A stretch of DNA of 64,000 nt from Campylobacter concisus (GCF_015229955.1 NZ_JAAKYZ010000002.1:1-64000); one strand, 5' to 3'. Numbered from the stretch's first letter, positions 1-9,033 are shown. Translations and numbers: made by a program. The notes: generated by a model not told the origin, from the sequence alone.

Positions 1-142
1 TGAGCTGGAATTATATATGAGCAATACTTAAAGATAGTTGAAATAATTAGGGAATTTGAGAAAAAATTGTTGGCGATTAAAAATTTTAAGTTATGTATTT
101 TTATTATAGGTTTATAGGGTTTAGTTTTTGAAGTATAAATTT

Positions 143-160
143 GGAGAGTTTTTGCTCTCC
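143..160 (-). terminator. Hairpin downstream of ridA
   Basis: GGAGAG and CTCTCC form a 6-bp stem with a 6-nt loop, about 45 bp past the ridA stop. No strong T-run follows on the minus strand, so terminator function is only possible. Positions 1-142 are AT-rich and I see no gene in them. Confidence 0.3.
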
Positions 161-205
161 ATTATAATTAAGCATTAAATTATGTGAACTTTTACACAAT
201 ATCTA

Positions 206-580
206 TTAATAAGCCGCGATAAGCTCTATTTCCACAAGTGCGTCTTTTGGCAAGGTCTTAACAGCTACTGTACTTCTAGCAGGATAAGGCTCTTTAAAAA
301 ATTTAGCATACACAGTATTTACTTTAACAAAATCTGCCATATCTGCTAGAAATATTGTGGTCTTTACGACATTATCAAAATTAAGTCCTGCTTCAGCCAA
401 GATATTTTTTAAATTTTCAAGCGATTGATCAGCTTGAGCTTCTACGCTACTACCTGCAAACTCACCCGCTGGTGTGACACCAAGCTGACCTGAGATAAAT
501 AAAAATCCATTTGAGCTAATAGCTTGAGAATATGGTCCAATCGCTTGTGGAGCATTTTTTGTTAAGATTTGTTTTTTCAT
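206..580 (-). CDS. ridA: RidA family reactive imine deaminase
   Basis: This 124-residue protein has the usual length of the YjgF/YER057c/UK114 family. The N-terminal APQAIGPYSQAI motif and the C-terminal PARSTVAV...VEIELIA block are family hallmarks; R102 and E117 match the conserved Arg/Glu substrate-binding pair. Family members are trimeric cytosolic enzymes that hydrolyse the reactive enamine/imine made by PLP-dependent dehydratases, which protects other PLP enzymes. It stands alone, divergent from the gene at 671, behind a TATAGT -10 box. The exact in vivo substrate cannot be read from sequence. Confidence 0.93.
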   Translation of the reverse strand: MKKQILTKNAPQAIGPYSQAISSNGFLFISGQLGVTPAGEFAGSSVEAQADQSLENLKNILAEAGLNFDNVVKTTIFLADMADFVKVNTVYAKFFKEPYPARSTVAVKTLPKDALVEIELIAAY

Positions 581-611
581 ATTTTCTCCTTTTGAAATTT
601 TTTAAAATCCT

Positions 612-617
612 ACTATA
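612..617 (-). promoter_or_regulatory. -10 box for ridA
   Basis: TATAGT on the minus strand, 32 bp upstream of the ridA start codon, in an AT-rich divergent spacer. Confidence 0.4.
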
Positions 618-646
618 AATTTTCTAAATTTTTAGTCTCCAAAAGC

Positions 647-652
647 TATAAT
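647..652 (+). promoter_or_regulatory. -10 box for the 671 gene
   Basis: A perfect TATAAT lies 19 bp before the start codon. The leader would be very short, a layout repeated at several genes in this window. Confidence 0.5.
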
Positions 653-670
653 GGGCAAAATTTCAAAAGG

Positions 671-1150
671 ATGAAGATGCAAAATATACTCGCACCAAAT
701 GAGTTTTTAGATGATTATGTACTCGGTGCTGAGTTAGCTAAAAATGCCGGCATCTCATCAAATGCTTATCTTTTTTGGAAAAACGTCATAAGTGCTAAAT
801 TTGAAAACTCAAGAATAGTTTTTCTTAGAAAAAATAGCATTCCAATCAAATTTCAAAACACTATAAAAACCTGTACGCCTTTAAATGGCCTTATTCCAAC
901 AGGCGTATTTTGCTCTTTTACCTCGCTTGCTCCTTCTCATCTTGTAGCAAAAAATGGCTCTAAGATCTACGAGCTCTTTAAATTTCATGAGATTTGCGGC
1001 ATCAAATTTATAGACTTGAAGAAATTTTATGATGATTTTAATCTTAGCTATTCTTATAGAATTTACATTGAAAAGTGCAAATTTTTCTCACCTGCTCCAT
1101 TTGAAAAACGCATAAAATTAACTGAAACGATGTGTCTTGGATATTACTAA
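671..1150 (+). CDS. Hypothetical protein, 159 aa
   Basis: I do not recognise this protein. The frame is clean, has a promoter just upstream and Campylobacter-like codon use, so it is probably real. It has no signal peptide and no membrane segment. Residues 18-40 (LGAELAKNAGISSNAYLFWK) read like a helix-turn-helix, which is weak evidence for DNA binding. Four Cys are scattered without a metal motif. It runs divergently from ridA and converges on the fumarase genes. The start may instead be the second Met, two codons in. Confidence 0.7.
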   Translation: MKMQNILAPNEFLDDYVLGAELAKNAGISSNAYLFWKNVISAKFENSRIVFLRKNSIPIKFQNTIKTCTPLNGLIPTGVFCSFTSLAPSHLVAKNGSKIYELFKFHEICGIKFIDLKKFYDDFNLSYSYRIYIEKCKFFSPAPFEKRIKLTETMCLGYY

Positions 1151-1152
1151 AG

Positions 1153-1176
1153 TCCGCTAGCTAGCTTGCTAGCGGG
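1153..1176. terminator. Hairpin between convergent genes
   Basis: CCGCTAGC and GCTAGCGG form an 8-bp GC-rich stem between the stop of the 671 gene and that of the fumarase beta gene. No clear T-run on either side, so it may be a processing or mRNA-end structure. Confidence 0.4.
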
Positions 1177-1182
1177 ATAAAT

Positions 1183-1743
1183 TTAGATCTTTTTGTAAGG
1201 TGCTTGGCCAACTTCATAGAAGTTATTACCTTCGCAGTCAATGGCAACTATCGCTGGAAAGTCCTCAACTGTAAGCCTAGCAACTGCCTCTGGTCCTAGT
1301 TCTGGATAAGCCAGCACTTCATATTTTTTGATACTTTGGCTAATGAGTGCTCCGATGCCACCGATAGCAACCATATAAACACAGCATGATTTTTTCATAG
1401 CCTCGACTACTGCGTCACTCCTGTAGCCTTTACCGATCATACCATTTATACCAACTTCATTTATCATAGTTGGGGTGTATTTATCCATTCTACCGCTTGT
1501 TGTTGGACCTGCTGCACCGATAGCTTGATTTGGCTTGGCTGGAGTTGGTCCGACATAGTAGATAGTCTCACCCTTTAGCTCAACTGGCAGCTTTTCACCA
1601 CGTGCCAATGTTTCAGTAAGTGCCTTATGTGCAGCGTCACGAGCTGCTATGATAGTGCCTGATATTAGGACATTATCTCCCGCTTTTAGACTTTTTACCA
1701 CCTCTTTATCAAATGGTGCTGTTATTCTTTTTACTTCTGACAT
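1183..1743 (-). CDS. Class I fumarate hydratase, beta subunit
   Basis: This 186-residue protein matches the C-terminal (swivelling) domain of Fe-S class I fumarases and L-tartrate dehydratase beta. Marks are GPTTSGRMDKYTP near residue 80 and the CCVYMVAIGGIGALI block near residue 120. With the alpha subunit it interconverts fumarate and malate in the cytosol. It lies 9 bp downstream of the alpha gene, in one operon. Two-subunit tartrate dehydratases share this fold; without tartrate genes nearby, fumarase is the better call. Confidence 0.9.
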   Translation of the reverse strand: MSEVKRITAPFDKEVVKSLKAGDNVLISGTIIAARDAAHKALTETLARGEKLPVELKGETIYYVGPTPAKPNQAIGAAGPTTSGRMDKYTPTMINEVGINGMIGKGYRSDAVVEAMKKSCCVYMVAIGGIGALISQSIKKYEVLAYPELGPEAVARLTVEDFPAIVAIDCEGNNFYEVGQAPYKKI

Positions 1744-1752
1744 TTTTTCTCC

Positions 1753-2598
1753 TTAAAGCTCGGCATCTGCGTGGCGTGCAGCGTGGCAGTTGATGTTTAT
1801 AGCAACAGGAAGACCTGCTATGTGGGTTGGATACCACTCGACATTTACTTTAACAGCAGTGGTGTCACCACCAAGTCCTTGAGGACCAACACCAGTTTTG
1901 CAAGCAAGCTCTAGTAGCTCATCTTCTAATTTGGCATATCTTGGATCAGAATTTTTACTATCGACCGAACGAACCGCCGCTTCTTTTGCCAAAAGTGCTG
2001 CCTTATCCATCGTACCGCCTATGCCAACACCTATTGTTAATGGAGGACAGGCATTTGGTCCAGCGTATTTTACGGCCTCTAAAAAGACTTTTTTTACACC
2101 TTCTATGCCATCAGCTGGTACAAGCATTTTTAAAACTGATTTATTCTCACTACCAAAACCTTTTGGAGCTACTTTTATCTTTAGCTTATCTCCTGGCACG
2201 ATTCTAGTGTGGATGACAGCTGGAGTGTTATTTGTGGTATTTTTTCTCTCAAAAAGTGGCTCAGCAACAACTGACTTTCTTAGGTAGCCCTCAATGTAGC
2301 CTTCCGCAATGCCCTCATTTATCGCATCTTCAATATATCCACCCTCAATATGCACATCTTGGCCGATCTGCACGAAAACAACCGTCATACCGGTGTCTTG
2401 GCAGATAGGCGCAACGCCCTCTTCCGCAAGCTTAGCATTTTGTAAAATTTTGCCCAAAATGTCTTTGCCTAGTGACGAGCTTTCATTACTTTGAGCCTTT
2501 GTAAAAGCAGCCTTTAAATCTGGCGTCACAACATAACAGGCCTGTTTGCAAAGCTTGGCAACGACTTCTCTTATATCTTTTACATTTATTATTCTCAT
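1753..2598 (-). CDS. Class I fumarate hydratase, alpha subunit
   Basis: This 281-residue protein is the [4Fe-4S] catalytic half of a two-subunit class I fumarase. Likely cluster ligands are C66 (PICQDTG), C184 (NACPPLTIG) and C271 (NINCHAARH). The cluster acts as Lewis acid and is oxygen labile, which fits a microaerobic host. First gene of the pair, with a TATAAT box 29 bp upstream. A tartrate dehydratase cannot be excluded from sequence alone. Confidence 0.9.
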   Translation of the reverse strand: MRIINVKDIREVVAKLCKQACYVVTPDLKAAFTKAQSNESSSLGKDILGKILQNAKLAEEGVAPICQDTGMTVVFVQIGQDVHIEGGYIEDAINEGIAEGYIEGYLRKSVVAEPLFERKNTTNNTPAVIHTRIVPGDKLKIKVAPKGFGSENKSVLKMLVPADGIEGVKKVFLEAVKYAGPNACPPLTIGVGIGGTMDKAALLAKEAAVRSVDSKNSDPRYAKLEDELLELACKTGVGPQGLGGDTTAVKVNVEWYPTHIAGLPVAININCHAARHADAEL

Positions 2599-2626
2599 CT
2601 TTACTCCTCGTAAAAAACAATTTTTA

Positions 2627-2632
2627 ATTATA
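2627..2632 (-). promoter_or_regulatory. -10 box for the fumarase operon
   Basis: TATAAT on the minus strand, 29 bp upstream of the alpha subunit start. Confidence 0.45.
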
Positions 2633-2811
2633 TTAACTATATTTAAAATTTAAGATTAAATTTTACTGCTGTATATCTACTCGAAAAAATTTATATGAGT
2701 TTATTTTGTTTGACTACAACTAGAATACTTGTCTGAAACAAAAATTTAATGAGATAAGCAATGGTAAAATTGAGTCTATAGCATCACAATATTGATAGAA
2801 ATTTACATAAC

Positions 2812-2829
2812 ATGGCTTATTTAAGCCAT
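2812..2829. terminator. Hairpin after the CNNM/CBS gene
   Basis: ATGGCTTA, loop TT, TAAGCCAT: a perfect 8-bp stem 13 bp past the stop of the gene at 2842-4182. AT-rich flanks but no clean T-run. Confidence 0.4.
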
Positions 2830-2841
2830 AAATATATAAAT

Positions 2842-4182
2842 TTAAGACTGAATGCTCTCCTCTTCATTTTTTATCTTTTTTCTAACTTTTACACGTGAGA
2901 TACTGGCTCCATCCATCTTTCTTACTTCGTAGTAGCAGTTTTCATCCTCGATCTTGTCCCCAACTACTGGCAAACGACCGATTAAGTTGAAGACATATCC
3001 ACCGATCGTTACTTGATCTGTCTCTTCATCAAAGCTTATACCAAGAACCTCTTCTACGCTCTCTAGATCATATCTGCCTTGAAATTCGTAAATATTGTCA
3101 TTTATCTTTTTATAGTGCTGATCAACTTCATCGTGCTCGTCATTAAAATCACCAAGCACCTCTTCCATGATATCTTCCATCGTAAGAAGTCCGGCTGTAC
3201 CGCCATACTCATCGACTACAAGTGCAGCTGAAATTTGCTCTTTATTCATCATTACAAGCACTTTTGAAATAGAAAGGCTCTCAGGCACTATGACAAATTT
3301 ACGAACAATTGAGTCAAAACTCTTCTCTTTATCTTTGCTAAAGTGAAGCTGCAAAATATCTCTAATGTGTATCATGCCCAAAATAATATCTTTTGAGCCG
3401 TCTATATAAGGAAAGCGAGTGTATTTTGACTCAAATACGACTTGCAAATTCTCTTCAAAACTCTTTTGTTTATTTATACAGATCATATCACGCCTTGGCG
3501 TCATGATCTCTTTTGCGACTGTGTCGCTAAAATCAACTGCATTTTTAATGATCTCAGTCTCAAAACTATCAAGCACACCGCCCTTTAAGCTCTCACCAAC
3601 GATGATTTTTATCTCTTCTTCAGAGTGGGCTAGCTCATTTTCTTTAGCTGGCTGGATGCCTAAAATTTTAAGTCCAATGGTCGCTAAAATATCAAAAAGC
3701 TTAATTACAGGCGAAAATAGCACCCAGAAAAAGTGAAGTGGACGAGCGATTTTTAACACTGAAGTCTCGGCCTTTGCGATAGCAACTGACTTTGGCACAA
3801 GCTCACCCATTACAACGTGAAGTAACGTAATAAGCGTAAATGCGATCGCAAAACCAACCGTATGAACTAAGATATCACTAAAGTTGAAGAAATTTTTAAG
3901 CGGTGCTTCTATAAGTCTTGCAACTGCTGGCTCACCGATCCAACCAAGAGCAAGTGAGCTTAGTGTGATACCAAGCTGAGTAGCACTAAGATAAGTATCA
4001 AGCTTGTTTGACATCTCAAAGGCAAGCTGAGCGTTTGGTTTTTTTTCTTTGATAAGTTCTTCAAGTCTAGACTTACGAACTTTAACAAGAGAAAATTCTG
4101 ATAAAACAAAAAAGGCATTTAGTAAAATGAATACAATGGCAAGTATTACCATTAAAAGCGAATTATCGCTACTGGGGTTCAA
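2842..4182 (-). CDS. CNNM/CBS-domain membrane protein (HlyC/CorC family)
   Basis: 446 residues with the order of the CorB/CorC/TlyC family: a transmembrane CNNM (DUF21) domain with about four membrane segments in residues 1-200, paired CBS domains at about 215-335 (EIMTPRRDMICI begins the first; VVDEYGGTAGLLTMEDIMEEVLGDF ends the second), and a C-terminal transporter-associated domain at about 350-435. The family is linked to Mg2+ or Co2+ efflux or homeostasis at the inner membrane. The old 'hemolysin' label is not supported by anything seen here. Monocistronic, with TATAAT 34 bp upstream. Confidence 0.92.
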   Translation of the reverse strand: MNPSSDNSLLMVILAIVFILLNAFFVLSEFSLVKVRKSRLEELIKEKKPNAQLAFEMSNKLDTYLSATQLGITLSSLALGWIGEPAVARLIEAPLKNFFNFSDILVHTVGFAIAFTLITLLHVVMGELVPKSVAIAKAETSVLKIARPLHFFWVLFSPVIKLFDILATIGLKILGIQPAKENELAHSEEEIKIIVGESLKGGVLDSFETEIIKNAVDFSDTVAKEIMTPRRDMICINKQKSFEENLQVVFESKYTRFPYIDGSKDIILGMIHIRDILQLHFSKDKEKSFDSIVRKFVIVPESLSISKVLVMMNKEQISAALVVDEYGGTAGLLTMEDIMEEVLGDFNDEHDEVDQHYKKINDNIYEFQGRYDLESVEEVLGISFDEETDQVTIGGYVFNLIGRLPVVGDKIEDENCYYEVRKMDGASISRVKVRKKIKNEEESIQS

Positions 4183-4215
4183 TTATGATCCTTAAGAGTT
4201 AAAAATTTTTGCCTG

Positions 4216-4221
4216 ATTATA
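4216..4221 (-). promoter_or_regulatory. -10 box for the CNNM/CBS gene
   Basis: TATAAT on the minus strand, 34 bp upstream of the start codon. Confidence 0.45.
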
Positions 4222-4341
4222 GCGAATTTATATTTAGCGGTCAAATTATCCACGCCCAAAAGTAACAACATTTCTTAAATTTAAGATTTATAAAAAGTTC
4301 TTAAATCATATTTTGATAACATTATTTTCATCACTAAATTT

Positions 4342-5667
4342 ATGGATTTTACAATGAGCAAAAAGAATTTTTCATCGCGCTGGGCATTTATATTGGCCTG
4401 TGTTGGATCAGCAGTTGGCATGGCAAATGTCTGGGGCTTTCCTTATAAACTTGGCACAAATGGCGGTGCAGCGTTTTTACTCATCTATGTTTTTTTCATA
4501 GCTCTTTTTTCATACGTTGGTCTAAGTGCGGAGTATGCGATTGGCAGACGTGCAAAAACTGGTACGCTTGGATCATATAAATATGCTTGGCAAAGTAGAA
4601 AATTAGGCGTATTTGGTAGTATTATTGGTTGGCTTCCACTTGCTGGTTCACTTTGTATAGCCATCGGCTACGCAGTCATCATCGCCTACGTGCTAAAAGC
4701 CCTTACTCAGGCACTTACTGGCTCATTTATGAGCGTTGATACGAACGTTTGGTTTAACTCATTTGCACTTCAAGATTACTCAGTCTTGCCTTATCATTTT
4801 ATTATCGTTGTTGGCACGCTTCTTACACTATTTTTTGGGGCAAAAAGTATCGAAAAAACAAATCAAATAATGATGCCACTATTTTTCGTATTGTTTAGCA
4901 TTCTGGCTATAAATGTCGCAATGCTACCAAATGCGTTTGATGGGTATAAATTCCTTTTTATCCCTGACTTTAGTAAGCTTGCGGACCCGATGGTATGGGT
5001 TTCTGCGATGGGTCAAGCCTTTTTCTCGCTCTCCATCACAGGATCTGGCATGATAGTTTATGGAGCTTACCTTTCAAAAGATGAAGATATCGTTGAAAGT
5101 GCTAAAACTACGGCTTTTTTTGATACTATCGCAGCTCTTGTGGCCGCTCTTGTTATGATCCCAGCAGTCTTTGCCTATGCTATGGATCCAGCCGAAGGTC
5201 CAAAACTACTTTTTGTAACGCTTCCTAAAATTTTACAAAATATGATCGGCGGACAAATTTTTGCCATTATTTTATTTACAGCTGTTATCTTTGGTGGCAT
5301 CACCTCGCTTCAAAATATGTTTGAAGTAGTCGCCGAGTCACTAATGCATAAATTTCCGCTCCTTAGTAGATTTTGGACACTCACGCTACTTTGTGCAGTT
5401 TGCTTTGGCATAGGAGCATTTATGGAGCCTATTAGCAGTTGGGGGCCTTGGATGGACTTTGTGTCGATCTATATTATTCCAATCGGCGCGGTAATCGGAG
5501 CTATTTCTTGGTTCTGGATTATTAAAAAAGATGAAATTTTAGACGAGATAAATTCTGGAGCAAATAAATCTTATGGTAATTTCTGGTATTTTGTAGGCAA
5601 ATTTATCTACGTTCCGCTAACATTTTTACTTTGTATCATAGCCGTAAGTAAGGGAATTTCTTTTTAA
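4342..5667 (+). CDS. Sodium-dependent transporter, NSS/SNF family
   Basis: 441 residues with about 11-12 hydrophobic segments. The first carries the NSS signature region (GSAVGMANVWGFPYKLG, residues 17-33), where unwound TM1 binds Na+ and substrate. The family imports amino acids or related compounds with Na+; the substrate cannot be read here. An upstream Met in the same frame exists; MSKKNFSSRWAF (start about 4354) is a plausible alternative. It ends in a strong hairpin terminator and faces the DUF411 gene. Confidence 0.92.
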   Translation: MDFTMSKKNFSSRWAFILACVGSAVGMANVWGFPYKLGTNGGAAFLLIYVFFIALFSYVGLSAEYAIGRRAKTGTLGSYKYAWQSRKLGVFGSIIGWLPLAGSLCIAIGYAVIIAYVLKALTQALTGSFMSVDTNVWFNSFALQDYSVLPYHFIIVVGTLLTLFFGAKSIEKTNQIMMPLFFVLFSILAINVAMLPNAFDGYKFLFIPDFSKLADPMVWVSAMGQAFFSLSITGSGMIVYGAYLSKDEDIVESAKTTAFFDTIAALVAALVMIPAVFAYAMDPAEGPKLLFVTLPKILQNMIGGQIFAIILFTAVIFGGITSLQNMFEVVAESLMHKFPLLSRFWTLTLLCAVCFGIGAFMEPISSWGPWMDFVSIYIIPIGAVIGAISWFWIIKKDEILDEINSGANKSYGNFWYFVGKFIYVPLTFLLCIIAVSKGISF

Positions 5668-5706
5668 ATTTAGCTCGCCAAAAATGAGCTAAATTTAAAA
5701 ATTTTT
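5666..5706. terminator. Bidirectional terminator
   Basis: An 11-bp perfect stem (5666-5676 with 5686-5696) begins in the stop codon of the symporter gene and is followed by A5T5. Its inverse can serve the convergent DUF411 gene. Confidence 0.75.
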
Positions 5707-5710
5707 GAAG

Positions 5711-6160
5711 TTATCTTAGTTTTTTTGTGCCGATGTAAGTGGCAAAAATTTCTTGTGAGCCATCTTTTTTAAATAAAATAACATCGTATTGCTCAGCTTT
5801 ACTGCCTTGCTCCATACCTTGGCTCTCCATCGGCATGCCAGGTACTGCGATACCAACTACATCTTTTGGCTTAAGCTCTAGTAGGCGCTTTACCTCATCG
5901 GCTGGGACATGACCTTCTATGATATATCCATCGATGATTGCTGTATGGCAGCTTGAAAGCTCTAGCGGCACGTTAAATTCTTTCTTAACTTTTGCTATAT
6001 CATCTACTTTTATGACCTCTTCGCTAAATCCAGCCTTCTGCATCGCCTCACCCCAGCTAGTACAACATCCACAAGTTGGGCTTTTATAGACCTTCATATC
6101 AGCCGCAAATACAAATGTTGCAAAAAAGCCAAGAGCCAAAAATGCTAATTTTTTCATCAT
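5711..6160 (-). CDS. DUF411 periplasmic metal-binding protein
   Basis: 149 residues with an 18-20 residue Sec signal peptide (MMKKLAFLALGFFATFVFAA). The mature start holds SPTCGCCTSW (C30, C32, C33), the metal-binding mark of DUF411, and SSCHTA further in. DUF411 proteins occur with copper resistance genes and are thought to bind Cu or other soft metals in the periplasm. No copper pump is adjacent, so its partner is not visible here. Downstream of it is a shared terminator. Confidence 0.88.
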   Translation of the reverse strand: MMKKLAFLALGFFATFVFAADMKVYKSPTCGCCTSWGEAMQKAGFSEEVIKVDDIAKVKKEFNVPLELSSCHTAIIDGYIIEGHVPADEVKRLLELKPKDVVGIAVPGMPMESQGMEQGSKAEQYDVILFKKDGSQEIFATYIGTKKLR

Positions 6161-6233
6161 TTTCCTTTACGTAAAATTTGAAAAATGATATAGCTCACAT
6201 TTAAATTTTATATAAATGCTTAATATTGCTTGC

Positions 6234-6239
6234 TATAAT
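6234..6239 (+). promoter_or_regulatory. -10 box for the SbmA/BacA-like gene
   Basis: TATAAT, 27 bp upstream of the start codon. Confidence 0.5.
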
Positions 6240-6265
6240 TCGCCAAAATTTATAAAAGGCACTTT

Positions 6266-7234
6266 ATGTTTTCATCATTTTTTAAAGATAAAAAATGGGC
6301 ACTCTGGGCTTATGGCGGAGCGATATTTATCATCTTGCTTCTTGTCTATCAAACGCACCTAAATGTCCGTATAAACGAGTGGTATAAAAATTTCTACGAC
6401 ATCGTGCAAAACTCAAAAGATCATGATGTAAGTGAGTTTTGGCGAGAAATTTTTAACTTTATAAAAATCGCTATGCCTTACGTCGTGACTTACACTGTGA
6501 TCTCGTTTTTTGCTAGCCACTGGGTCTTTCGCTGGAGAGAGGCGATGACGTTTAGATATCTAAAATTTTGGCAAAACTGCAAAAGTGACATCGAAGGCAG
6601 TTCGCAGCGTATCCAAGAAGACGTCTACCGCTTTGCCAAAATAATGGAAAGCCTTGGTGTGCAGGTTTTAAGGGCGATCATGACGCTAATTGCCTTTATA
6701 CCAGTACTTTGGGAGCTAAGTAAGAGCGTGAGTTTGCCTTATATCAAAGATATCGAAGGCTCGCTTGTTTATATCGCTTTAATAATTAGCATCGGTGGCT
6801 TAATTATTTCGTGGTTTGTGGGCATTAAACTCCCGCATATCGAGTATAACAACCAAAAAGCAGAAGCGGCGTTTAGAAAAGAGCTAGTTTACGGCGAAGA
6901 TGATAAGTCTAAATTTTGCCAGCCAAATGTCATGCTAGAGCTTTTTACAGGCGTAAAGTTAAATTATTACAAACTATTTTTGCACTACGGCTACTTTAAC
7001 CTTTGGCTCATCTCTTTTTCACAAATTCTTGTCATCGTACCTTATGTCATCATGGGAAATGGTCTATTTAGCGGCGTTATAACGCTTGGTGTGCTTATAC
7101 AAGCTAGCAACGCTTTTTCTCAAGTTAGAGAGAGTTTTAGCGTCTTTATCGACAACTGGACGACGATAACAGAGTTAAGATCCGTAAATAAACGTTTGAG
7201 AGAATTTGAGAGAAATATAAACTATAAGGCGTAA
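6266..7234 (+). CDS. SbmA/BacA-type peptide transporter
   Basis: 322 residues with several membrane segments, starting with a soluble stretch then a TM at about 13-30. The MTFRYLKFWQNC...SQRIQEDVYRFAKIMESLG region is typical of the SbmA/BacA family, which imports peptides and modified antibiotics using the proton gradient. It is about 80 residues shorter than the E. coli protein; a shorter form is known in Campylobacter. This BacA is unrelated to the UppP enzyme at 26.8 kb, which shares the historical name. The gene is monocistronic. Confidence 0.88.
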   Translation: MFSSFFKDKKWALWAYGGAIFIILLLVYQTHLNVRINEWYKNFYDIVQNSKDHDVSEFWREIFNFIKIAMPYVVTYTVISFFASHWVFRWREAMTFRYLKFWQNCKSDIEGSSQRIQEDVYRFAKIMESLGVQVLRAIMTLIAFIPVLWELSKSVSLPYIKDIEGSLVYIALIISIGGLIISWFVGIKLPHIEYNNQKAEAAFRKELVYGEDDKSKFCQPNVMLELFTGVKLNYYKLFLHYGYFNLWLISFSQILVIVPYVIMGNGLFSGVITLGVLIQASNAFSQVRESFSVFIDNWTTITELRSVNKRLREFERNINYKA

Positions 7235-7733
7235 GGGTTAAATTTAAGATATAGCATCTAAATTTTGATTTATGCGGTCATAAACCAAGCAGCACACTGA
7301 ATACACTTTATCATCAGGCAAGTGTCAGGCAAATTTTAAAATTAGAGCTGGCATATCACGGCTCTAAATTTAGTGGCGAGTAGCTACGAGACCTAAATTT
7401 AGCAGTCTGTTAAGGCGAGTGAATAAGATTTTAAAATTTGCAAAAATTTAAAATTTCTTTTGTGATACTTTTATCTAAAAAAAGGGAGGCAAGTAGACTC
7501 GAGTTACGAGACCATCCCCTTGCCCTTTTTTAAATCCCCCCCTAACTCCTCGCATGTTCAAAAAGTATGAGATAGTTCTTCTCGCCGCATGCAGTTCATA
7601 CTCAGATAAATTTCAAGCAAATTTTAAAATTTGTAAGCCGTTTCAGCTCCAAAAATTAAATTTCCCCCTCGTTTAACAATGCATATCCAACTCAGGCTAT
7701 AATACGCAAAATTTTAGTCCAAAAAGGATAAAA
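7235..7733. other. 500-bp spacer without a clear gene
   Basis: I see no convincing coding frame. At 7479-7531 a bulged hairpin (AAAAAGGG..GCAAG pairing with CTTGCCCTTTTT) ends in a T-run on the plus strand and looks like a terminator or the end of a small RNA. A C7 run is at 7536-7542. The promoter of the M48 gene lies at the right end. Confidence 0.4.
7698..7703 (+). promoter_or_regulatory. -10 box for the M48 protease gene
   Basis: TATAAT, 31 bp upstream of the start codon, followed by an AAAAAGGA ribosome site. Confidence 0.5.
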
Positions 7734-8537
7734 ATGAAAAAATTTCTACTTACATTGTTAGCGACTAGTTTGCTCTTTACTGGCTGCTCAAGCGTTACAA
7801 AAGCAGGCGTTGTTGGTGCTGATCGTAAGCAATTTATGTTAGTCTCATCAGAAGCTATGGAGCAAAGCTCGGCTCAAGCCTACGTCAAGACGCTAACAGC
7901 TGCTAGAAGTAAAGGCGAGCTAAATGTTGATCCGATCCTTACAAAAAGAGTTCAAGATATCGCTAAAAGGCTCATCGCTCAAACTGGTGTTTTTAGGGAT
8001 GACGCTCTAAAATGGAAGTGGCAAGTAAATGTCATTAATGAAGATACGCTAAATGCTTGGTGTATGCCAGGGGGCAGGATAGTCGTTTATAGTGGCATCA
8101 TAAAAAGGCTAAATTTAACAGATGCACAGCTAGCTGCGGTCATGGGACACGAGATTGCCCACGCGCTTAGGGAGCACAGCAGAGAGCAAGCAAGTGCTGA
8201 TCAGATGAAAAGCATAGGTATCTTTGCAATAGCCACAGCTACTGGCCTTGGCGATCTTGGAGCTAATGCTCTAAATTTAGCTAGCGAATACACCATATCT
8301 CTGCCGTTTTCTCGCTCGCATGAGACCGAGGCTGATCACATCGGTACCGAGCTAATGGCAAGAGCCGGATACGATCCAAAAGAAGCAGTCGAAGTCTGGG
8401 TAAAAATGAGCAAGATGAGTGGCGGAAAGGTGCCTGAAATTTTAAGCACTCACCCATCAAACGAGAGTAGGATAAAAGATCTAAAAGAGATCGCAGTAAA
8501 GCTTGAGCCAGTCTATCAAGCTGCCAAAAAAGGCTAG
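7734..8537 (+). CDS. M48 family metalloprotease lipoprotein
   Basis: 267 residues. The N-terminus is a lipoprotein signal with the lipobox LFTGC (C18). The zinc protease motif HEIAH is at 139-143, and SHETEADHIGTELM near residue 197 supplies the third ligand Glu. The C-terminal STHPSNESRI is also typical of M48B/M48C proteins such as E. coli LoiP and BepA. It probably degrades or checks outer membrane proteins from the periplasmic face. It is a single gene with its own promoter. Confidence 0.92.
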   Translation: MKKFLLTLLATSLLFTGCSSVTKAGVVGADRKQFMLVSSEAMEQSSAQAYVKTLTAARSKGELNVDPILTKRVQDIAKRLIAQTGVFRDDALKWKWQVNVINEDTLNAWCMPGGRIVVYSGIIKRLNLTDAQLAAVMGHEIAHALREHSREQASADQMKSIGIFAIATATGLGDLGANALNLASEYTISLPFSRSHETEADHIGTELMARAGYDPKEAVEVWVKMSKMSGGKVPEILSTHPSNESRIKDLKEIAVKLEPVYQAAKKG

Positions 8538-8630
8538 GCTTCAAAAAAATTTGAGCGATCTTGATAGTTGCTCAAAATTTATAACTAGTACATTTTAAAA
8601 AACTACGACTGCTGATATTCGACTAGTTAG

Positions 8631-9002
8631 CAAGGGTCTTGGTTTAAAGCCAATAATAACTCTCGCCAAATCTTTCTCTATAAAGAAAATGATAAAATTT
8701 TAGGCTACTGCTCACTGAGTGACTTTAATCCAAAAGTCGCTTACGATATAAGCGTAGAGATAAGCATCTATGTCGCTAAAAAGGCTCTTAAATGGGGTAT
8801 CGGCAAACAGCTTTTAGCCCACAGCCTAAATGAAGCTAGAGAGCTAAATTTAAAGAATATCATCACTTTAATATTTATTGAGAATAAAGCAAGTCCTAGG
8901 ATATTTTTAAAATTTGGCTTTGAAAAATGGGGCGAACTGCCTGGCGTTTGCCTGATGGACGGCGAGTATAAAGATGTCGTTATCTTGGGGCTAAAGCTCT
9001 AA
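8631..9002 (+). pseudogene. N-terminally truncated GNAT acetyltransferase
   Basis: An open frame from a TAG at 8628-8630 to TAA at 9000-9002 encodes about 123 residues matching the PAT/YncA type of GNAT: WFKANNNSRQIFLYKEN, GYCSLSDF, the acetyl-CoA loop region KWGIGKQLL, and NKASPRIFLKFGFEKWGEL. Family members are about 160-175 residues, so roughly the first 40-50 are missing, and the frame has no usable ATG before late in the domain. The DNA just upstream shows no homologous start. It is most likely a decayed gene. It lies directly before tRNA-Ser. Confidence 0.8.
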
Positions 9003-9027
9003 AAGCCAAGCATTAAGCAAATAAAGA

Positions 9028-9033
9028 TATAAT
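9028..9033 (+). promoter_or_regulatory. -10 box for tRNA-Ser
   Basis: TATAAT, 12 bp before the first base of the mature tRNA. Confidence 0.55.

Noticed and set aside
1898..2287. Long plus-strand frames over the fumarase alpha gene
   Set aside because: They are mirror frames of a strongly conserved gene and have no ribosome site or homology.
2842..4182. Hemolysin function for the CNNM/CBS protein
   Set aside because: The name is historical; domains point to metal ion transport or homeostasis.
7536..7542. C7 run as a phase-variable tract
   Set aside because: It lies in non-coding DNA, 155 bp from the nearest promoter, and is shorter than typical switching tracts.
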